Shown here: positions 27,088-36,455 of the stretch, piece after piece
How positions within the stretch are numbered: position 1 is the first letter of the stretch
Layout of the letters: each line of letters begins with the position of its first letter
Assembly (NCBI RefSeq): GCF_016908715.1
Contig: NZ_JAFBEK010000002.1
Span: 124,001-188,000 of the forward strand
DNA length: 64,000 nt
DNA from: Leuconostoc rapi
GTDB lineage: Bacteria; Bacillota; Bacilli; Lactobacillales; Lactobacillaceae
Direction of reading: 5' to 3'
Translations under genes and position numbers: made by a program
The notes under the pieces: generated by a model
Seen by the model: only the letters and a program-made list of their open reading frames with translations
Databases searched by the model: none
Told to the model about the DNA's origin: nothing

Positions 27088-27693
27088 ATGGCACAATTAT
27101 TTTTTGAGTATGGCGCAATGAGTTCGGGAAAATCAATCGAAATTTTGAAAGTGGCGCATAATTATGAATCGCAAGGTAGGCAAGTGCTATTGATGACGCC
27201 GATTACCGATACACGGGCAGGTGTAGGCATTGTGTCAAGTAGAATTGGTTTGTCACGCGAGGCTTTAGCTGTCAAACCAGAAGATGATTTGTTTGCGTTG
27301 ATTAAAGGGATGAAGGCTGCCGACCTAGCTGTTGTCTTAGTTGATGAGGCACAATTTTTATCACCCAAACAAGTTGATGAATTAGCCTATGTCGTGGATC
27401 ACTTGCATATTCCAGTGATGACTTTTGGTTTGAAGCAAGATGCTTTTAATCATTTATTTGATGGCTCAAAACGTCTGATTGAGTTAGCAGATAAATTAGA
27501 AGAGATGAAAACAATTTGTTCGTTTTGTGGTAAAAAGGCCACGACACAGTTGCGCATTGTGGATGGTCAACCACAGCGTACGGGGGCACAAGTGTTTATT
27601 GGTGGCGATGAGGCTTATATTCCAACATGCCGCCGTCATTGGTATGAACCAGATTTAGATAAAATTACTGCAATGTTTCCAGTCAAAAAGTAA
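27088..27693 (+). CDS. tdk: Thymidine kinase
   Basis: Salvage enzyme that phosphorylates thymidine to dTMP. Type II thymidine kinase, 201 residues. The P-loop is GAMSSGKS (9-16), the Walker B-like motif is VVLVDEAQFLS, and the lasso and zinc site are seen as CSFCGKKATT and CRRH. ATG 27088 has no Shine-Dalgarno sequence within reach, while a strong one lies about 90 bases upstream in front of a short frame. A hairpin without U run follows at 27702-27730, and prfA begins 121 bp downstream, as in many Lactobacillales. Confidence 0.95.
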   Translation: MAQLFFEYGAMSSGKSIEILKVAHNYESQGRQVLLMTPITDTRAGVGIVSSRIGLSREALAVKPEDDLFALIKGMKAADLAVVLVDEAQFLSPKQVDELAYVVDHLHIPVMTFGLKQDAFNHLFDGSKRLIELADKLEEMKTICSFCGKKATTQLRIVDGQPQRTGAQVFIGGDEAYIPTCRRHWYEPDLDKITAMFPVKK

Positions 27694-27814
27694 TAAGGAA
27701 CCTCATCTGCAGGTAACACTGAGATGAGGTAATCAGTTGTCTGGTTATTTCGTACATAACAATAGCACGTAAATTATCAGAAACAGTGATCATTTGCAAC
27801 TTGGAGAATAAAAC

Positions 27815-28888
27815 ATGGACCCAATATTTCAATCTTTACAAACAGTAGTTGATCGTTATGATGAGCTCAACGAACAATTGGCCGACCCAGCAGTAGCTGG
27901 TGATGGTCAAAAGTATATGGCTTTGTTAAAAGAAGCAGGTGAGATGCGTGAAACAGTCGAATCGTATACACGTTACAAGCAGGTTATTCAAGGTATTGAA
28001 GATGCTGAAGACATGTTAGATGATGCTGAAATGGCGCCACTTGCAAAGGAAGATCTTAGCGCATTAAAACCTGAAAAATCTGATTTAGAGGCGCAACTTA
28101 AAATTTTGATGCTACCAAAAGATCCTAACGATGATAAAAATATTATTATGGAAATTCGTGGTGCAGCAGGCGGAGACGAATCCTCCTTGTTTGCAGCAGA
28201 TTTACTTGATATGTATCGCCGTTATGCAGAAAAGCAACGCTGGGCATTAAGTATTATTGATGAAACAACCACAGAAGTTGGTGGGTACAAAGAAGTCGCT
28301 ATTATGATTACAGGCGATAATGTCTACTCTAAATTAAAATTTGAATCTGGTGCACATCGTGTACAACGTGTGCCTTCAACAGAAACTCAGGGCCGGGTGC
28401 ACACTTCAACAGCAACGGTTGGTGTGATGCCAGAATTTGAAGAAATTGACTTTGAGTTGGCTGAATCTGATTTGGAAGAAGAATTTTTCCGTTCAGGTGG
28501 TGCTGGTGGTCAAAACGTCAATAAGGTTTCCACGGCAGTCCGTTTGGTGCATAAGCCAACTGGAATCATGGTTAAAATGCAGGAAGAACGTACGCAAATT
28601 AAAAACCGTGATAAGGCACGTAAATTACTTGCAAGTCGGGTGTATGACTTTTATGCGCAACAAAATGAAGCAGAATATGCGGAAAAACGAAAATCTGCCG
28701 TTGGCACTGGTGACCGTTCTGAACGTATTCGAACATATAATTATCCTCAAAACCGTGTGACAGATCATCGAATTGGTTTGACACTGAATAAGTTAGATCG
28801 CATTATGAATGGTGATTTGGGCGAAATTGTTGATGCGCTTGTGATTGCAGATCAAACTGCTAAATTGGCTGAACTGAACAAAGCTTAA
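27815..28888 (+). CDS. prfA: Peptide chain release factor 1
   Basis: Terminates translation at UAA and UAG. 357 residues, standard length. The GGQ loop that triggers hydrolysis is in [12 protein letters not shown], and the codon-reading tripeptide of RF1 is PST in [14 protein letters not shown] (RF2 would have SPF). ATG follows TTGGAGAA. It is followed after 2 bp by prmC, the methyltransferase that modifies the GGQ glutamine, so enzyme and substrate are co-expressed. Confidence 0.97.
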   Translation: MDPIFQSLQTVVDRYDELNEQLADPAVAGDGQKYMALLKEAGEMRETVESYTRYKQVIQGIEDAEDMLDDAEMAPLAKEDLSALKPEKSDLEAQLKILMLPKDPNDDKNIIMEIRGAAGGDESSLFAADLLDMYRRYAEKQRWALSIIDETTTEVGGYKEVAIMITGDNVYSKLKFESGAHRVQRVPSTETQGRVHTSTATVGVMPEFEEIDFELAESDLEEEFFRSGGAGGQNVNKVSTAVRLVHKPTGIMVKMQEERTQIKNRDKARKLLASRVYDFYAQQNEAEYAEKRKSAVGTGDRSERIRTYNYPQNRVTDHRIGLTLNKLDRIMNGDLGEIVDALVIADQTAKLAELNKA

Positions 28889-28890
28889 AA

Positions 28891-29886
28891 ATGACTGAAA
28901 AACACTTTGAAACACCAAAACAATTTAAACGCGTTGACTCAAATCGTAGCGTGACACCAGATAAATTAACGGCGCCTAAATGGTACGATTGGGATGATAT
29001 TAAAAAGCCAACGAAACCAAGTCACGTTAAAATATCTTTACTTGAGGGCCGAAAATGGGCAATTGATGAGCTGACAGGTGTTGGCATGCCAACAACCGAT
29101 GCTCAAGATAATGTTGACTTTTTATTAAGTGGCGCATTAAACATGAATTATGCTTACCTACGTGCTAACATAACACGAATAATGCCTGCAGAACTAGCCA
29201 CAGTTTGGCCAAAGTGGATTGCCAAATTAATGGCTAATGAACCCGTGCAATACATTTTAGGGCATGCGCCATTCTATGGCCGTGAGTTCATGGTTGATAA
29301 GCGTGTTTTAATTCCGCGCCCTGAGACAGAACAGCTCGTTGAATGGATTTTAAAAGATATTGGGGCACAAACTGGTCAACCTGTTTCAGTGCTAGATATT
29401 GGGACTGGTTCAGGAGCTATTATTGAAACATTAATGATAGAAAACGCACGCGTTCGTGGATTTGCAGCAGATATTTCAACCGATGCCTTAGCAGTTGCTG
29501 AAATGAATGCACAACGTCTTGGTTTACCCTATCTTCATTTGGTTGAAAGCGATGTGTATAGTGCTGTGGCAGGCCTTAAATTTGATATTATCGTTAGTAA
29601 TCCGCCGTATATTGCAACAACGGACGAGGATGAAATGGATACCAGTGTATTGAATTTTGAACCACATACAGCACTATTTGCAGAACATGAGGGATTGGCG
29701 ATTTACGAGTCATTAGCCGAGAAATTGGATGCGCATTTGGCCGAACATGGGCGTGCTTATTTTGAAATTGGTTATAAACAAGGGCCCAAAGTGGTTGAGA
29801 TGATGCAACAGGCGTTACCTCACGCTAAAATAACATTACGCCAAGACTTTTCAGGTCTAGATCGTATGATTCGAGTAGAAAAATGA
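28891..29886 (+). CDS. prmC: Release factor glutamine methyltransferase with N-terminal extension
   Basis: SAM-dependent enzyme that methylates the Gln of the GGQ motif in release factors. The catalytic NPPY is in IIVSNPPYIA, the SAM site is LDIGTGSGAI, and the family motif IPRPETEQLVEW is present. The protein has 331 residues against about 280 in most relatives. The surplus is an N-terminal, charged, Pro-rich stretch of about 45 residues (TPKQFKRVDSNR, KWYDWDDIKKP) before the usual helical domain. No better internal start with a ribosome site is evident. Overlaps the Sua5 gene by 4 bp. Confidence 0.93.
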   Translation: MTEKHFETPKQFKRVDSNRSVTPDKLTAPKWYDWDDIKKPTKPSHVKISLLEGRKWAIDELTGVGMPTTDAQDNVDFLLSGALNMNYAYLRANITRIMPAELATVWPKWIAKLMANEPVQYILGHAPFYGREFMVDKRVLIPRPETEQLVEWILKDIGAQTGQPVSVLDIGTGSGAIIETLMIENARVRGFAADISTDALAVAEMNAQRLGLPYLHLVESDVYSAVAGLKFDIIVSNPPYIATTDEDEMDTSVLNFEPHTALFAEHEGLAIYESLAEKLDAHLAEHGRAYFEIGYKQGPKVVEMMQQALPHAKITLRQDFSGLDRMIRVEK

Positions 29887-30896
29887 AGACAACAATATTT
29901 AAAACAGATCAACAAGATTTGGTAAAGGCTAGTACCTTATTAAAAGCAGGTGAAGTCGTCGCCTTTCCAACGGAAACAGTTTACGGACTTGGTGCGGATG
30001 CGACGAATGATACGGCTGTTAAAAAAGTCTTTACTGCTAAAGGGCGTCCTGCAGATAATCCGTTGATTATGACGGTGGCAGATGTTTCGCAATTAGAGGC
30101 GTATGTCACAATATCAGAAGCTGCTAAAAAATTGATGACACAATTTTGGCCTGGCTCACTGACTATTATCTTACCTATTATTGCTGGACGTGTATCAATG
30201 CTTGTGACAGGCGGTTTGCAAACCGTTGCCTTTCGTTTGCCAGCTAATGAGGCAACGCGTCAATTAATACGCACAGCTGGTGTACCAATTGTTGGACCGA
30301 GTGCCAACTTATCAGGAAAGCCATCGCCAACAACAGCTCAGCATGTTTGGCATGATATGCAAGGCAAAATTTCAGGCATCGTTGATGATGGGCCAACGAT
30401 GGTTGGTGTTGAGTCAACTGTGGTTGATATGTCTGCTGCTGTGCCGACAATTTTACGCCCAGGGGCTGTCACGCAAAATCAATTGCAAGAGGCACTTGGT
30501 GTAGCTGTGATTGATGCAACAAGCACGACATCAGTTGCCAGTGACGTGACACCTAAAGCACCAGGAATGAAATATCGACACTATGCGCCAGACAAAAATG
30601 TCGTCATGTTTGACCGACTAGATGCGTTAGATCTTAGATTGGCATTACAAAAAAATGATGTTGTGATGGCACAAGATACAACAATAGCAGTGATGAAGAT
30701 CCCCTTGTCGCAAACTTGGTCACTCGGTGAAACGCTTGAAAATGCGACTGAACAGCTATTCGCTGGTTTGCGTTTTTATGATGATGACAATGAAGCTGCA
30801 ACAATTTATGTTGAAAAGATGCCACCGATAGGTATTGGTAAGGCATTTAATAATCGATTGGCAAAAGCAGCGGGAAATCAAGAATTTAATGGGTAA
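29883..30896 (+). CDS. Threonylcarbamoyl-AMP synthase, Sua5 type
   Basis: Makes threonylcarbamoyl-AMP for the t6A37 modification of ANN-decoding tRNAs. The YrdC domain fills residues 1-205 (PTETVYGLGADA, KGRPADNPL, GPSANLSGKPSPT), and a Sua5 C-terminal domain begins with SPGMKYRHY-like KAPGMKYRHYAP. At 337 residues it is the long Sua5 form, not the short TsaC. The partner genes tsaB and tsaD lie 4-6 kb downstream. The gene is coupled to prmC by overlap. Confidence 0.94.
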   Translation: MKTTIFKTDQQDLVKASTLLKAGEVVAFPTETVYGLGADATNDTAVKKVFTAKGRPADNPLIMTVADVSQLEAYVTISEAAKKLMTQFWPGSLTIILPIIAGRVSMLVTGGLQTVAFRLPANEATRQLIRTAGVPIVGPSANLSGKPSPTTAQHVWHDMQGKISGIVDDGPTMVGVESTVVDMSAAVPTILRPGAVTQNQLQEALGVAVIDATSTTSVASDVTPKAPGMKYRHYAPDKNVVMFDRLDALDLRLALQKNDVVMAQDTTIAVMKIPLSQTWSLGETLENATEQLFAGLRFYDDDNEAATIYVEKMPPIGIGKAFNNRLAKAAGNQEFNG

Positions 30897-30902
30897 CACA
30901 TG

Positions 30903-30922
30903 CGGTCAGTGATGACCGTTTT
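30903..30922 (+). terminator. Short terminator after the Sua5 gene
   Basis: A 6-bp GC stem (30903-30908 with 30913-30918) with a 4-nt loop is followed by TTTTC and more T-rich sequence. Confidence 0.55.
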
Positions 30923-30951
30923 CATTTGCAGAAAACAACCTGCATTTTATA

Positions 30952-30965
30952 TGTAAACGTTTACA
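30952..30965. promoter_or_regulatory. cre site upstream of ptsH
   Basis: Perfect palindrome TGTAAACGTTTACA, matching the CcpA consensus, 85 bp before the ptsH -35 box. Identical to the operator at 17739. Confidence 0.75.
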
Positions 30966-31036
30966 TTTAAAATGCCGTCAGATAGGCGTTCCTAGCGTTA
31001 TTGCTTGATATAGCAAGGATTTGTGTAATGTTTTAC

Positions 31037-31065
31037 TTGATATTTTGTAAGCGCTTTGATAAACT
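31037..31065 (+). promoter_or_regulatory. ptsHI promoter with cre in the spacer
   Basis: TTGATA (31037-31042), 17 bp, TAAACT (31060-31065). A near-consensus cre (TGTAAGCGCTTTGA, 31046-31059, one mismatch) occupies the spacer, so CcpA binding there would block polymerase. Confidence 0.65.
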
Positions 31066-31107
31066 ATATTCAGAAGCTGATTAACAGCTAAAAAGGAGAA
31101 ATTAATT

Positions 31108-31377
31108 ATGGCACAGTCAAAAGAATTTCATATCATAGCAGAAACAGGCATTCATGCGCGTCCAGCAACATTGTTGGTGCAAGCTGCATCAAAGTTTACT
31201 TCAGATGTTACTTTGTCATACCAAGGTAAGGATGTTAACTTGAAGTCAATCATGGGTGTCATGTCACTTGGTGTTGGTCAAGGTGCTGATGTTACAATCA
31301 AGGCAGAAGGTGAAGATGAAGCAGCAGCGATTGCAGCGATTGTTGAAGCCATGGAAACAGAAGGACTTGCAGAATAA
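31108..31377 (+). CDS. ptsH: Phosphocarrier protein HPr
   Basis: General PTS phosphocarrier of 89 residues. The phospho-accepting His is residue 16 counting Met (TGIHARPAT), His15 in usual numbering. The HPr kinase site is Ser47, usual Ser46 ([12 protein letters not shown]). Phospho-Ser HPr is the co-activator of CcpA, so the cre sites upstream would form a feedback loop. AAGGAG precedes ATG. Only 2 bp separate it from ptsI. Confidence 0.98.
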   Translation: MAQSKEFHIIAETGIHARPATLLVQAASKFTSDVTLSYQGKDVNLKSIMGVMSLGVGQGADVTIKAEGEDEAAAIAAIVEAMETEGLAE

Positions 31378-31379
31378 AA

Positions 31380-33095
31380 ATGTCTAATAACTTCAAAGGA
31401 ATCGCGGCAAGTAATGGTATAGCAATCGCTAAAGCCTACTTGTTAGTCGATCCAGATTTGTCTTTTAGTAAGACAACAATTAAAGATGTGACGGCTGAAC
31501 AAGCACGTGTCGACGATGCTTTGAAGGCTGCTAGTGCTGATGTTGAAATCATTAAATCTCGAGCAGAAAAAAACTTAGGTGCGGATGAAGCACAAGTTTT
31601 TGAAGCGCACTTAATGGTTTTGTCAGACCCAGAAATGTCAGGTGCCTTCAAACAGAAGATTGCTGATGACCAAGTGAACGCAGAACAGGCAGTCAAAGAA
31701 GTGACAGACATGTATATTGGCATGTTTGAAGCTATGACTGACAACGCTTATATGCAAGAGCGTGCGGCAGATATTCGTGACGTCACGAAGCGGATTTTGT
31801 CTCACCTCTTAAACGTGGCATTACCTAATCCAGCTTTGATTGATGAAGAAGTTGTCTTAGTATCAAAAGACTTAACACCTTCTGATACGTCACAACTTGA
31901 TCGTCAATTTGTTAAGGGTATTTTAACTGACTTGGGTGGTCGTACAGCACATGCTTCAATTATGGCACGTACACTCGAAATTCCTGCAGTAGTGGGTTCT
32001 GAAGTGGCAACACAAGAAGTTGCTGCAGGTGTAACAGTCATTGTGGACGGCTTAACTGGTGATGTGATTGTAGATCCAGATGCTGACACATTAGCTGTTT
32101 ATCAACAAAAAGCAGCGGACTACTTAGCGCAACGTGCAGAATGGGCTTTGTTAAAAGACCAACAGACTGTGAGTGCAGACGGTAAAAACTTTGTGTTAGG
32201 CGCTAATATTGGCTCACCTAAGGATATGGATGCTGTCCTAGAGAATGGTTCAGAAGGTGTTGGATTATATCGTACTGAATTCTTATACATGGAATCAGAT
32301 CATTTACCAACAGAAGATGAGCAATTTGAAGCGTATAAAGCTGTTGTTGAAAAAATGGCTGGTAAGCCGGTAACTGTTCGTACAATGGACATTGGTGGCG
32401 ATAAAAATTTGAGCTACTGGAAATTACCTGAAGAAGAAAATCCATTCTTGGGTTATCGTGCGATTCGTATTTCTTTGGATCAAACCGACATTTTCAGAAC
32501 ACAATTACGTGCGTTATTACGTGCATCTGCTTATGGTAATTTATGGATTATGTTCCCAATGATCGCAACGTTGGCTGAATTTCGTAGTGCTAAAAAGGTC
32601 TACTCAGAAGAGCGCGCTAAGCTTGAAAAAGCTGGCGTAGCCATGGGTGACATTAAACTAGGTATTATGATTGAAATTCCAGCAGCAGCGGTCTTAGCGG
32701 ATAAGTTTGCTAAGGAAGTTGACTTTTTCTCAATTGGAACTAACGATTTGATTGGTTATACGATGGCCGCAGACCGTGGTAATGATAAAGTTGCTTATTT
32801 GTACCAACCATATAATCCTTCAATTTTACGTTTGATTAATAACGTTATTGCTGCTGCACATAACGAAGGTAAGTTCGTTGCAATGTGTGGCGAAATGGCT
32901 GGTGATTCAATTGCTGTACCAATTTTAATGGGTATGGGATTAGATGAGTTTTCAATGAGCGCACCATCTGTTCTACAGACGCGATCATTGATGAAAAAGC
33001 TAAATACAGCTGACATGAAATTGTTAGCTGCAAAAGCTTTGGATGCTGAAACCAACGATGATGTGATTGCTTTGGTTAAGGCAGCAATAAAGTAA
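31380..33095 (+). CDS. ptsI: PTS enzyme I
   Basis: PEP-protein phosphotransferase, 571 residues, cytoplasmic dimer that phosphorylates HPr. The phospho-His is in [12 protein letters not shown] (about residue 190). The PEP-binding barrel has GIMIEIPAA, and the catalytic Cys lies in AMCGEMAGD (about 500). It supplies phosphate to the mannose PTS encoded at 50393-53115. Co-transcribed with ptsH. Confidence 0.98.
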   Translation: MSNNFKGIAASNGIAIAKAYLLVDPDLSFSKTTIKDVTAEQARVDDALKAASADVEIIKSRAEKNLGADEAQVFEAHLMVLSDPEMSGAFKQKIADDQVNAEQAVKEVTDMYIGMFEAMTDNAYMQERAADIRDVTKRILSHLLNVALPNPALIDEEVVLVSKDLTPSDTSQLDRQFVKGILTDLGGRTAHASIMARTLEIPAVVGSEVATQEVAAGVTVIVDGLTGDVIVDPDADTLAVYQQKAADYLAQRAEWALLKDQQTVSADGKNFVLGANIGSPKDMDAVLENGSEGVGLYRTEFLYMESDHLPTEDEQFEAYKAVVEKMAGKPVTVRTMDIGGDKNLSYWKLPEEENPFLGYRAIRISLDQTDIFRTQLRALLRASAYGNLWIMFPMIATLAEFRSAKKVYSEERAKLEKAGVAMGDIKLGIMIEIPAAAVLADKFAKEVDFFSIGTNDLIGYTMAADRGNDKVAYLYQPYNPSILRLINNVIAAAHNEGKFVAMCGEMAGDSIAVPILMGMGLDEFSMSAPSVLQTRSLMKKLNTADMKLLAAKALDAETNDDVIALVKAAIK

Positions 33096-33130
33096 AGTAT
33101 TACAATTTTAAAAATAAATTAATATGATTT

Positions 33131-33181
33131 AAAAAGCTGTAAAAATGACTCAAGCAATGAGGTCATGTTTGCAGCTTTTTA
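33131..33181 (+). terminator. Terminator after ptsI
   Basis: A 19-bp imperfect stem (two non-Watson-Crick positions) begins AAAAAGCTG and ends CAGCTTTTT, around a loop of about 12 nt. Confidence 0.7.
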
Positions 33182-33188
33182 TGTGTTT

Positions 33189-33214
33189 TGTAACCATTTA
33201 CTATTCTGTTCGTT
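33189..33214 (+). promoter_or_regulatory. ECF-type promoter of the sigma factor operon
   Basis: TGTAAC (33189-33194), 16 bp, CGTT (33211-33214) matches the AAC and CGT pattern recognised by SigX/SigW-type ECF factors. It lies 23 bp before the sigma gene, which suggests autoregulation. Confidence 0.6.
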
Positions 33215-33236
33215 ATATCTATGAAAGGAGGGAGAC

Positions 33237-33719
33237 ATGGAAATAAATCGCTATGAAAAAATATTAGTCGATATTGCAAACGAAATTATTGGTTTCTTAA
33301 TTAACCATGGGGCGAAAAAAATGGATGCACAAGATATTATGCAGGATGTCTTTGTGAAATTACTTCAAGCAGATATTATATTGACACCAGATAAATTACG
33401 ACCATGGTTGTATCGTGTTGCACTATCACGGTTTTATGATATTTATCGTCGTCGAAAGCGTTATCGTGATATTCTATTAGAAACATATGCGCAATATTCA
33501 GAAGTTGAACCGGTACTGACAGATTACAGCAGTTTACAACGCGCATTGGAACAATTAAATGACTACCAACGCGCGTTGATCATTTTGCACTATGATGATC
33601 GAAAACGAATTAATGACATTGCGGTGATTTATAACGTCAGTGAATCAAAAATAAAAGTAGATTTGTATCGAACAAGAAAGCAGTTAAAAGACATGATGGT
33701 GGGGTATGAAAATGAGTGA
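33237..33719 (+). CDS. ECF-type RNA polymerase sigma factor
   Basis: Extracytoplasmic-function sigma factor of 160 residues with only regions 2 and 4. Region 2 is seen in DAQDIMQDVFVKLL and RPWLYRVALSRFYDIYRRRK, and region 4 in LNDYQRALIILHY and IAVIYNVSESKIKVDLYRTR. A strong AAAGGAGGGAG precedes ATG 33237. It overlaps the next gene, which encodes a membrane protein of the sigma-regulator class, so activity is probably held at the membrane until an envelope stress. The stimulus and regulon are unknown. Confidence 0.93.
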   Translation: MEINRYEKILVDIANEIIGFLINHGAKKMDAQDIMQDVFVKLLQADIILTPDKLRPWLYRVALSRFYDIYRRRKRYRDILLETYAQYSEVEPVLTDYSSLQRALEQLNDYQRALIILHYDDRKRINDIAVIYNVSESKIKVDLYRTRKQLKDMMVGYENE

Positions 33720-34731
33720 TAATATTAATTTCGAAAAAATTGTTAAGATAGAAAAACGTAAAAAATTATTAAAAACAGTCGCAATTTCCTGTGTTGCCAC
33801 ATTAGTAGTAGGCAGTGGCGGTTTGTATGCTACTCATAAGTTTGTGGGGCACAAAATGCAAAAGGAAGCTGAAAAACAACAGCGTCAATTTAATATTGAG
33901 GATCTTATATATTCACCTAATATGATATCGACATCACAATATTTTTCAGTGACCAGGGCCACGCAAAGCACATTGAAAAGTGATCGTGAAAAAAATATTG
34001 ATGGGTATCGTGTGTCTTATCCAGAAAAGAGTATCTCATTTAATATGCATGGCATTGAAAGTGCTTCTTCACAAACACCAAATGTTGTTTCTAAAAATGG
34101 TTCATCTAAAGAAGTGATTGCCACTAACCGACAATCACAACAAAAGGAACCGCTATTTTTCAATGTGAAATATGAATACGCCTACCAAGCTGCTAAAAAT
34201 AAAAACGCAATGTTAACACCAAGCAAGGCAACACATGAAGCCCAAACTTTAGATCATTTATCAAATAATTTAAGTGAAGTGGCAATCACATTCGATAAAC
34301 GTTACAGCTATGATGACATTCGTCAAATGATACCTGATAATGTCATGATCAATTATTATTGGCTGGGCATTAAGAGTGATAAACTAGATGCAACGCATGC
34401 TCCTTATATTGGTCTGAATGCTAGTGATGATGGTACAGGAAAATTGACTGAAGGGACTGAAATTAAAGCAGGTCAAAATGAATTTTTCGGTTATCAAGGA
34501 CTCAAACAAGCATTAAAAGATCAGTCTGGGCGACAGGTTATCGATAATATAGACATTGCAAAGGATGGTCAAAAACTGATTGCAAAAAATCTCAAATCAG
34601 CAACATTCGCTGGTGTAATCGTTACTGGGCGAACACAAAATTTAGCTAAACTAGATAATCAGCATTATACGTTTGCGACAAATGTGGGTGTCACAACACC
34701 GATTATGCCATACCAAGAACCAATCAAATAA
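33712..34731 (+). CDS. Membrane-bound anti-sigma factor (sigma factor regulator family)
   Basis: Probable partner that sequesters the ECF sigma factor. A short cytoplasmic N-terminus (about 22 residues) and one transmembrane helix (about 23-43) are followed by a large extracellular domain with NVKYEYAYQAAKNK and YYWLGIKSDK, typical of the Sigma_reg N- and C-terminal domain family. ATG 33712 or 33706 can serve; both overlap the sigma gene, and GGTGGGG at 33697-33703 fits the second ATG better. No zinc-binding HxxxCxxC motif is seen, so it is not of the ZAS class. Confidence 0.85.
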   Translation: MSDNINFEKIVKIEKRKKLLKTVAISCVATLVVGSGGLYATHKFVGHKMQKEAEKQQRQFNIEDLIYSPNMISTSQYFSVTRATQSTLKSDREKNIDGYRVSYPEKSISFNMHGIESASSQTPNVVSKNGSSKEVIATNRQSQQKEPLFFNVKYEYAYQAAKNKNAMLTPSKATHEAQTLDHLSNNLSEVAITFDKRYSYDDIRQMIPDNVMINYYWLGIKSDKLDATHAPYIGLNASDDGTGKLTEGTEIKAGQNEFFGYQGLKQALKDQSGRQVIDNIDIAKDGQKLIAKNLKSATFAGVIVTGRTQNLAKLDNQHYTFATNVGVTTPIMPYQEPIK

Positions 34732-34740
34732 CTTCTATCT

Positions 34741-34765
34741 CAACCACCGTTTGGTGGTTGTTTTT
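34741..34765 (+). terminator. Terminator after the anti-sigma gene
   Basis: Stem CAACCACC with GGTGGTTG, loop GTTT, then TTTTTG. Confidence 0.75.
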
Positions 34766-34782
34766 GTGTTAAAATATAAACT

Positions 34783-35493
34783 ATGAAGATTCTAGCATTT
34801 GACACAAGTAACCAGCCACTGACAGTGAGTTTGGCGGAAGATAATAACGTTCTACGGGTTTTCTCGACTAACGAGGCACGTAATCATTCGATTCAATTGT
34901 TGCCAGCCATTCAAGCCACATTGGCAGCACAACAATGGACATTATCCGATATTGATCGTATCGTCGTAGCACAAGGGCCAGGCTCATTTACTGGGTTAAG
35001 AATCGGCGTGACGGTGGCTAAGATGCTAGCTGACACGTTAAATATAGCCTTGGTTGGCGTTTCTAGTTTGGCCATTTTAGCGCAAAATGTGTCGAATGAA
35101 GGATTAGTTGTGCCGTTATTTAATGCGCGTAATGATAATGTTTTTTCAGGTGTTTATCAGAACGGTGAAAACATTCTTCCTGATGCGCATCAACCCATCA
35201 TTAATTTGTTTGCTTGGCTAGCTGAACGTGACGAAACCGTGACGTTTTTGGGTGATACCGATATTTTTGCAGAAAAAATTGCAGAAAAATTTGGCACACA
35301 GGCTCATATATTAACGCCAAGTGAAAGTTTACCTGATGGACGAGGTATTGTATTTCTGGGTTCACAGGCTAGTCCAGTTGTGAATATTGCTGATTTTAAT
35401 CCACAATACTTGCGAAAGACACAAGCGGAGTTGAACTGGATTGCAGCACATCCGGGTGAGGATAACCCTGAAAATTATGTTTTTGAAGTTTAA
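34783..35493 (+). CDS. tsaB: tRNA threonylcarbamoyladenosine protein TsaB
   Basis: ASKHA-fold partner of TsaD in t6A37 formation, 236 residues. MKILAFDTSNQPLTVSL and the dimer helix RNHSIQLLPAI are diagnostic, as is QGPGSFTGLRIGV. There is no ribosome site: TAAAAT (34768-34773) and TATAAA boxes lie right before the ATG, so the message may be leaderless or nearly so. Followed by two acetyltransferase genes and tsaD in one operon. Confidence 0.93.
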   Translation: MKILAFDTSNQPLTVSLAEDNNVLRVFSTNEARNHSIQLLPAIQATLAAQQWTLSDIDRIVVAQGPGSFTGLRIGVTVAKMLADTLNIALVGVSSLAILAQNVSNEGLVVPLFNARNDNVFSGVYQNGENILPDAHQPIINLFAWLAERDETVTFLGDTDIFAEKIAEKFGTQAHILTPSESLPDGRGIVFLGSQASPVVNIADFNPQYLRKTQAELNWIAAHPGEDNPENYVFEV

Positions 35494-36034
35494 TCGATAT
35501 CATAAATTACCCGCGACATTACCAAAATTTGAACAGAAAATAATTGACTCTAGAGGTTATTCGTTTATATTAAGACGGGCAACTATTGAAGATATTGATA
35601 GTTTAGTACATATTGAAGAAGCTGTGTATGCAGGTACAGCGCCTTGGCTATTGCGCGATTTCTTGAGTGAACTATCTAGGCCGCATTTGCGCCTGTATTT
35701 AGTGATTCAACGAAACAATCAGGTTATTGGTTTTGTAGGCGCAGCTTATAATCGTGATAAACAGGATATACATGTAACTAATATTGCGATTGTGCCCATT
35801 TGGCAAAAAAATGGGCTGGGTACGCTGATGATTGAGGAACTTGTAACTTTTTCAAAGACCGTTGGTGTGACAACAATGAGTTTAGAGGCACGCGCTTCAA
35901 ATCATGGTGCAATTGCCTTGTACCAGCGATTAGGTTTTTTAAAAACAGATGTAAAAAAAGGCTACTACCTTGGTGATCATGAAGATGCAATTTCAATGGT
36001 AAATCATTTTGAACATAAAATTAGCGACAATTGA
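35477..36034 (+). CDS. GNAT acetyltransferase, RimI-like
   Basis: N-acetyltransferase of 185 residues with the GNAT acetyl-CoA loop in WQKNGLGTLMIEEL and the C-terminal HGAIALYQRLGF typical of RimI proteins. RimI acetylates the N-terminus of ribosomal protein S18. An N-terminal extension of about 30 residues precedes the domain. The start is uncertain: ATG 35477 lies about 15 bases behind GAGG (35458-35461), which is in the loop of a small GGGT/ACCC hairpin; a TTG at 35441 would lie before it. Confidence 0.83.
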   Translation: MFLKFNRYHKLPATLPKFEQKIIDSRGYSFILRRATIEDIDSLVHIEEAVYAGTAPWLLRDFLSELSRPHLRLYLVIQRNNQVIGFVGAAYNRDKQDIHVTNIAIVPIWQKNGLGTLMIEELVTFSKTVGVTTMSLEARASNHGAIALYQRLGFLKTDVKKGYYLGDHEDAISMVNHFEHKISDN

Positions 36035-36419
36035 AGATAGTCAACAGATATTTGATATTGCCGAAGCTGCTTTTTCACCGTCGCCTTGGCCAAAATCACT
36101 ATTTGAGCATGAGTTAACAAGCCCAAGAAGTCAATATTTTATTTCCGATGGTGGTTTTGTAGGGGTGACACAAATATTAGATGAGGTCGAAGTGGGGAGC
36201 GTTGCGGTTCACCCAAATAATCAACGCCAAGGATTGGCTTATCAACTTTTAACAATGGTTTTGACGTTACCCAATGTGAAACGTTTTTTATTGGAAGTAG
36301 ACGAATCAAATTTGGCGGCCATCCAATTGTATGAAAAATTGGGATTTAGTGCGTATTATCGCCGAGAAAAATACTATAAAAATGGACATGCGGCCATAAT
36401 GATGGAAAGGAAAGTGTGA
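36009..36419 (+). CDS. rimI: Ribosomal protein S18 alanine N-acetyltransferase
   Basis: Second GNAT protein in tandem, 136 residues, close to the usual RimI length. The acetyl-CoA loop is NQRQGLAYQLL and the RimI ending is AAIQLYEKLGFSAYYRREKYY. It starts at TTG 36009, overlapping the preceding gene by 26 bp with no good ribosome site, so it depends on coupling. Of the two neighbours this shorter one better matches canonical RimI, and the upstream one may have another acceptor. Confidence 0.85.
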   Translation: MNIKLATIEDSQQIFDIAEAAFSPSPWPKSLFEHELTSPRSQYFISDGGFVGVTQILDEVEVGSVAVHPNNQRQGLAYQLLTMVLTLPNVKRFLLEVDESNLAAIQLYEKLGFSAYYRREKYYKNGHAAIMMERKV

Positions 36420-36455
36420 ACGTCGAGGGAAATCCTTTGTTCGCATCATGATATC

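Noticed and set aside
27702-27730. Terminator between tdk and prfA
   Set aside because: The CCTCATCT/AGATGAGG hairpin has no U run behind it, so it is only noted as a hairpin.
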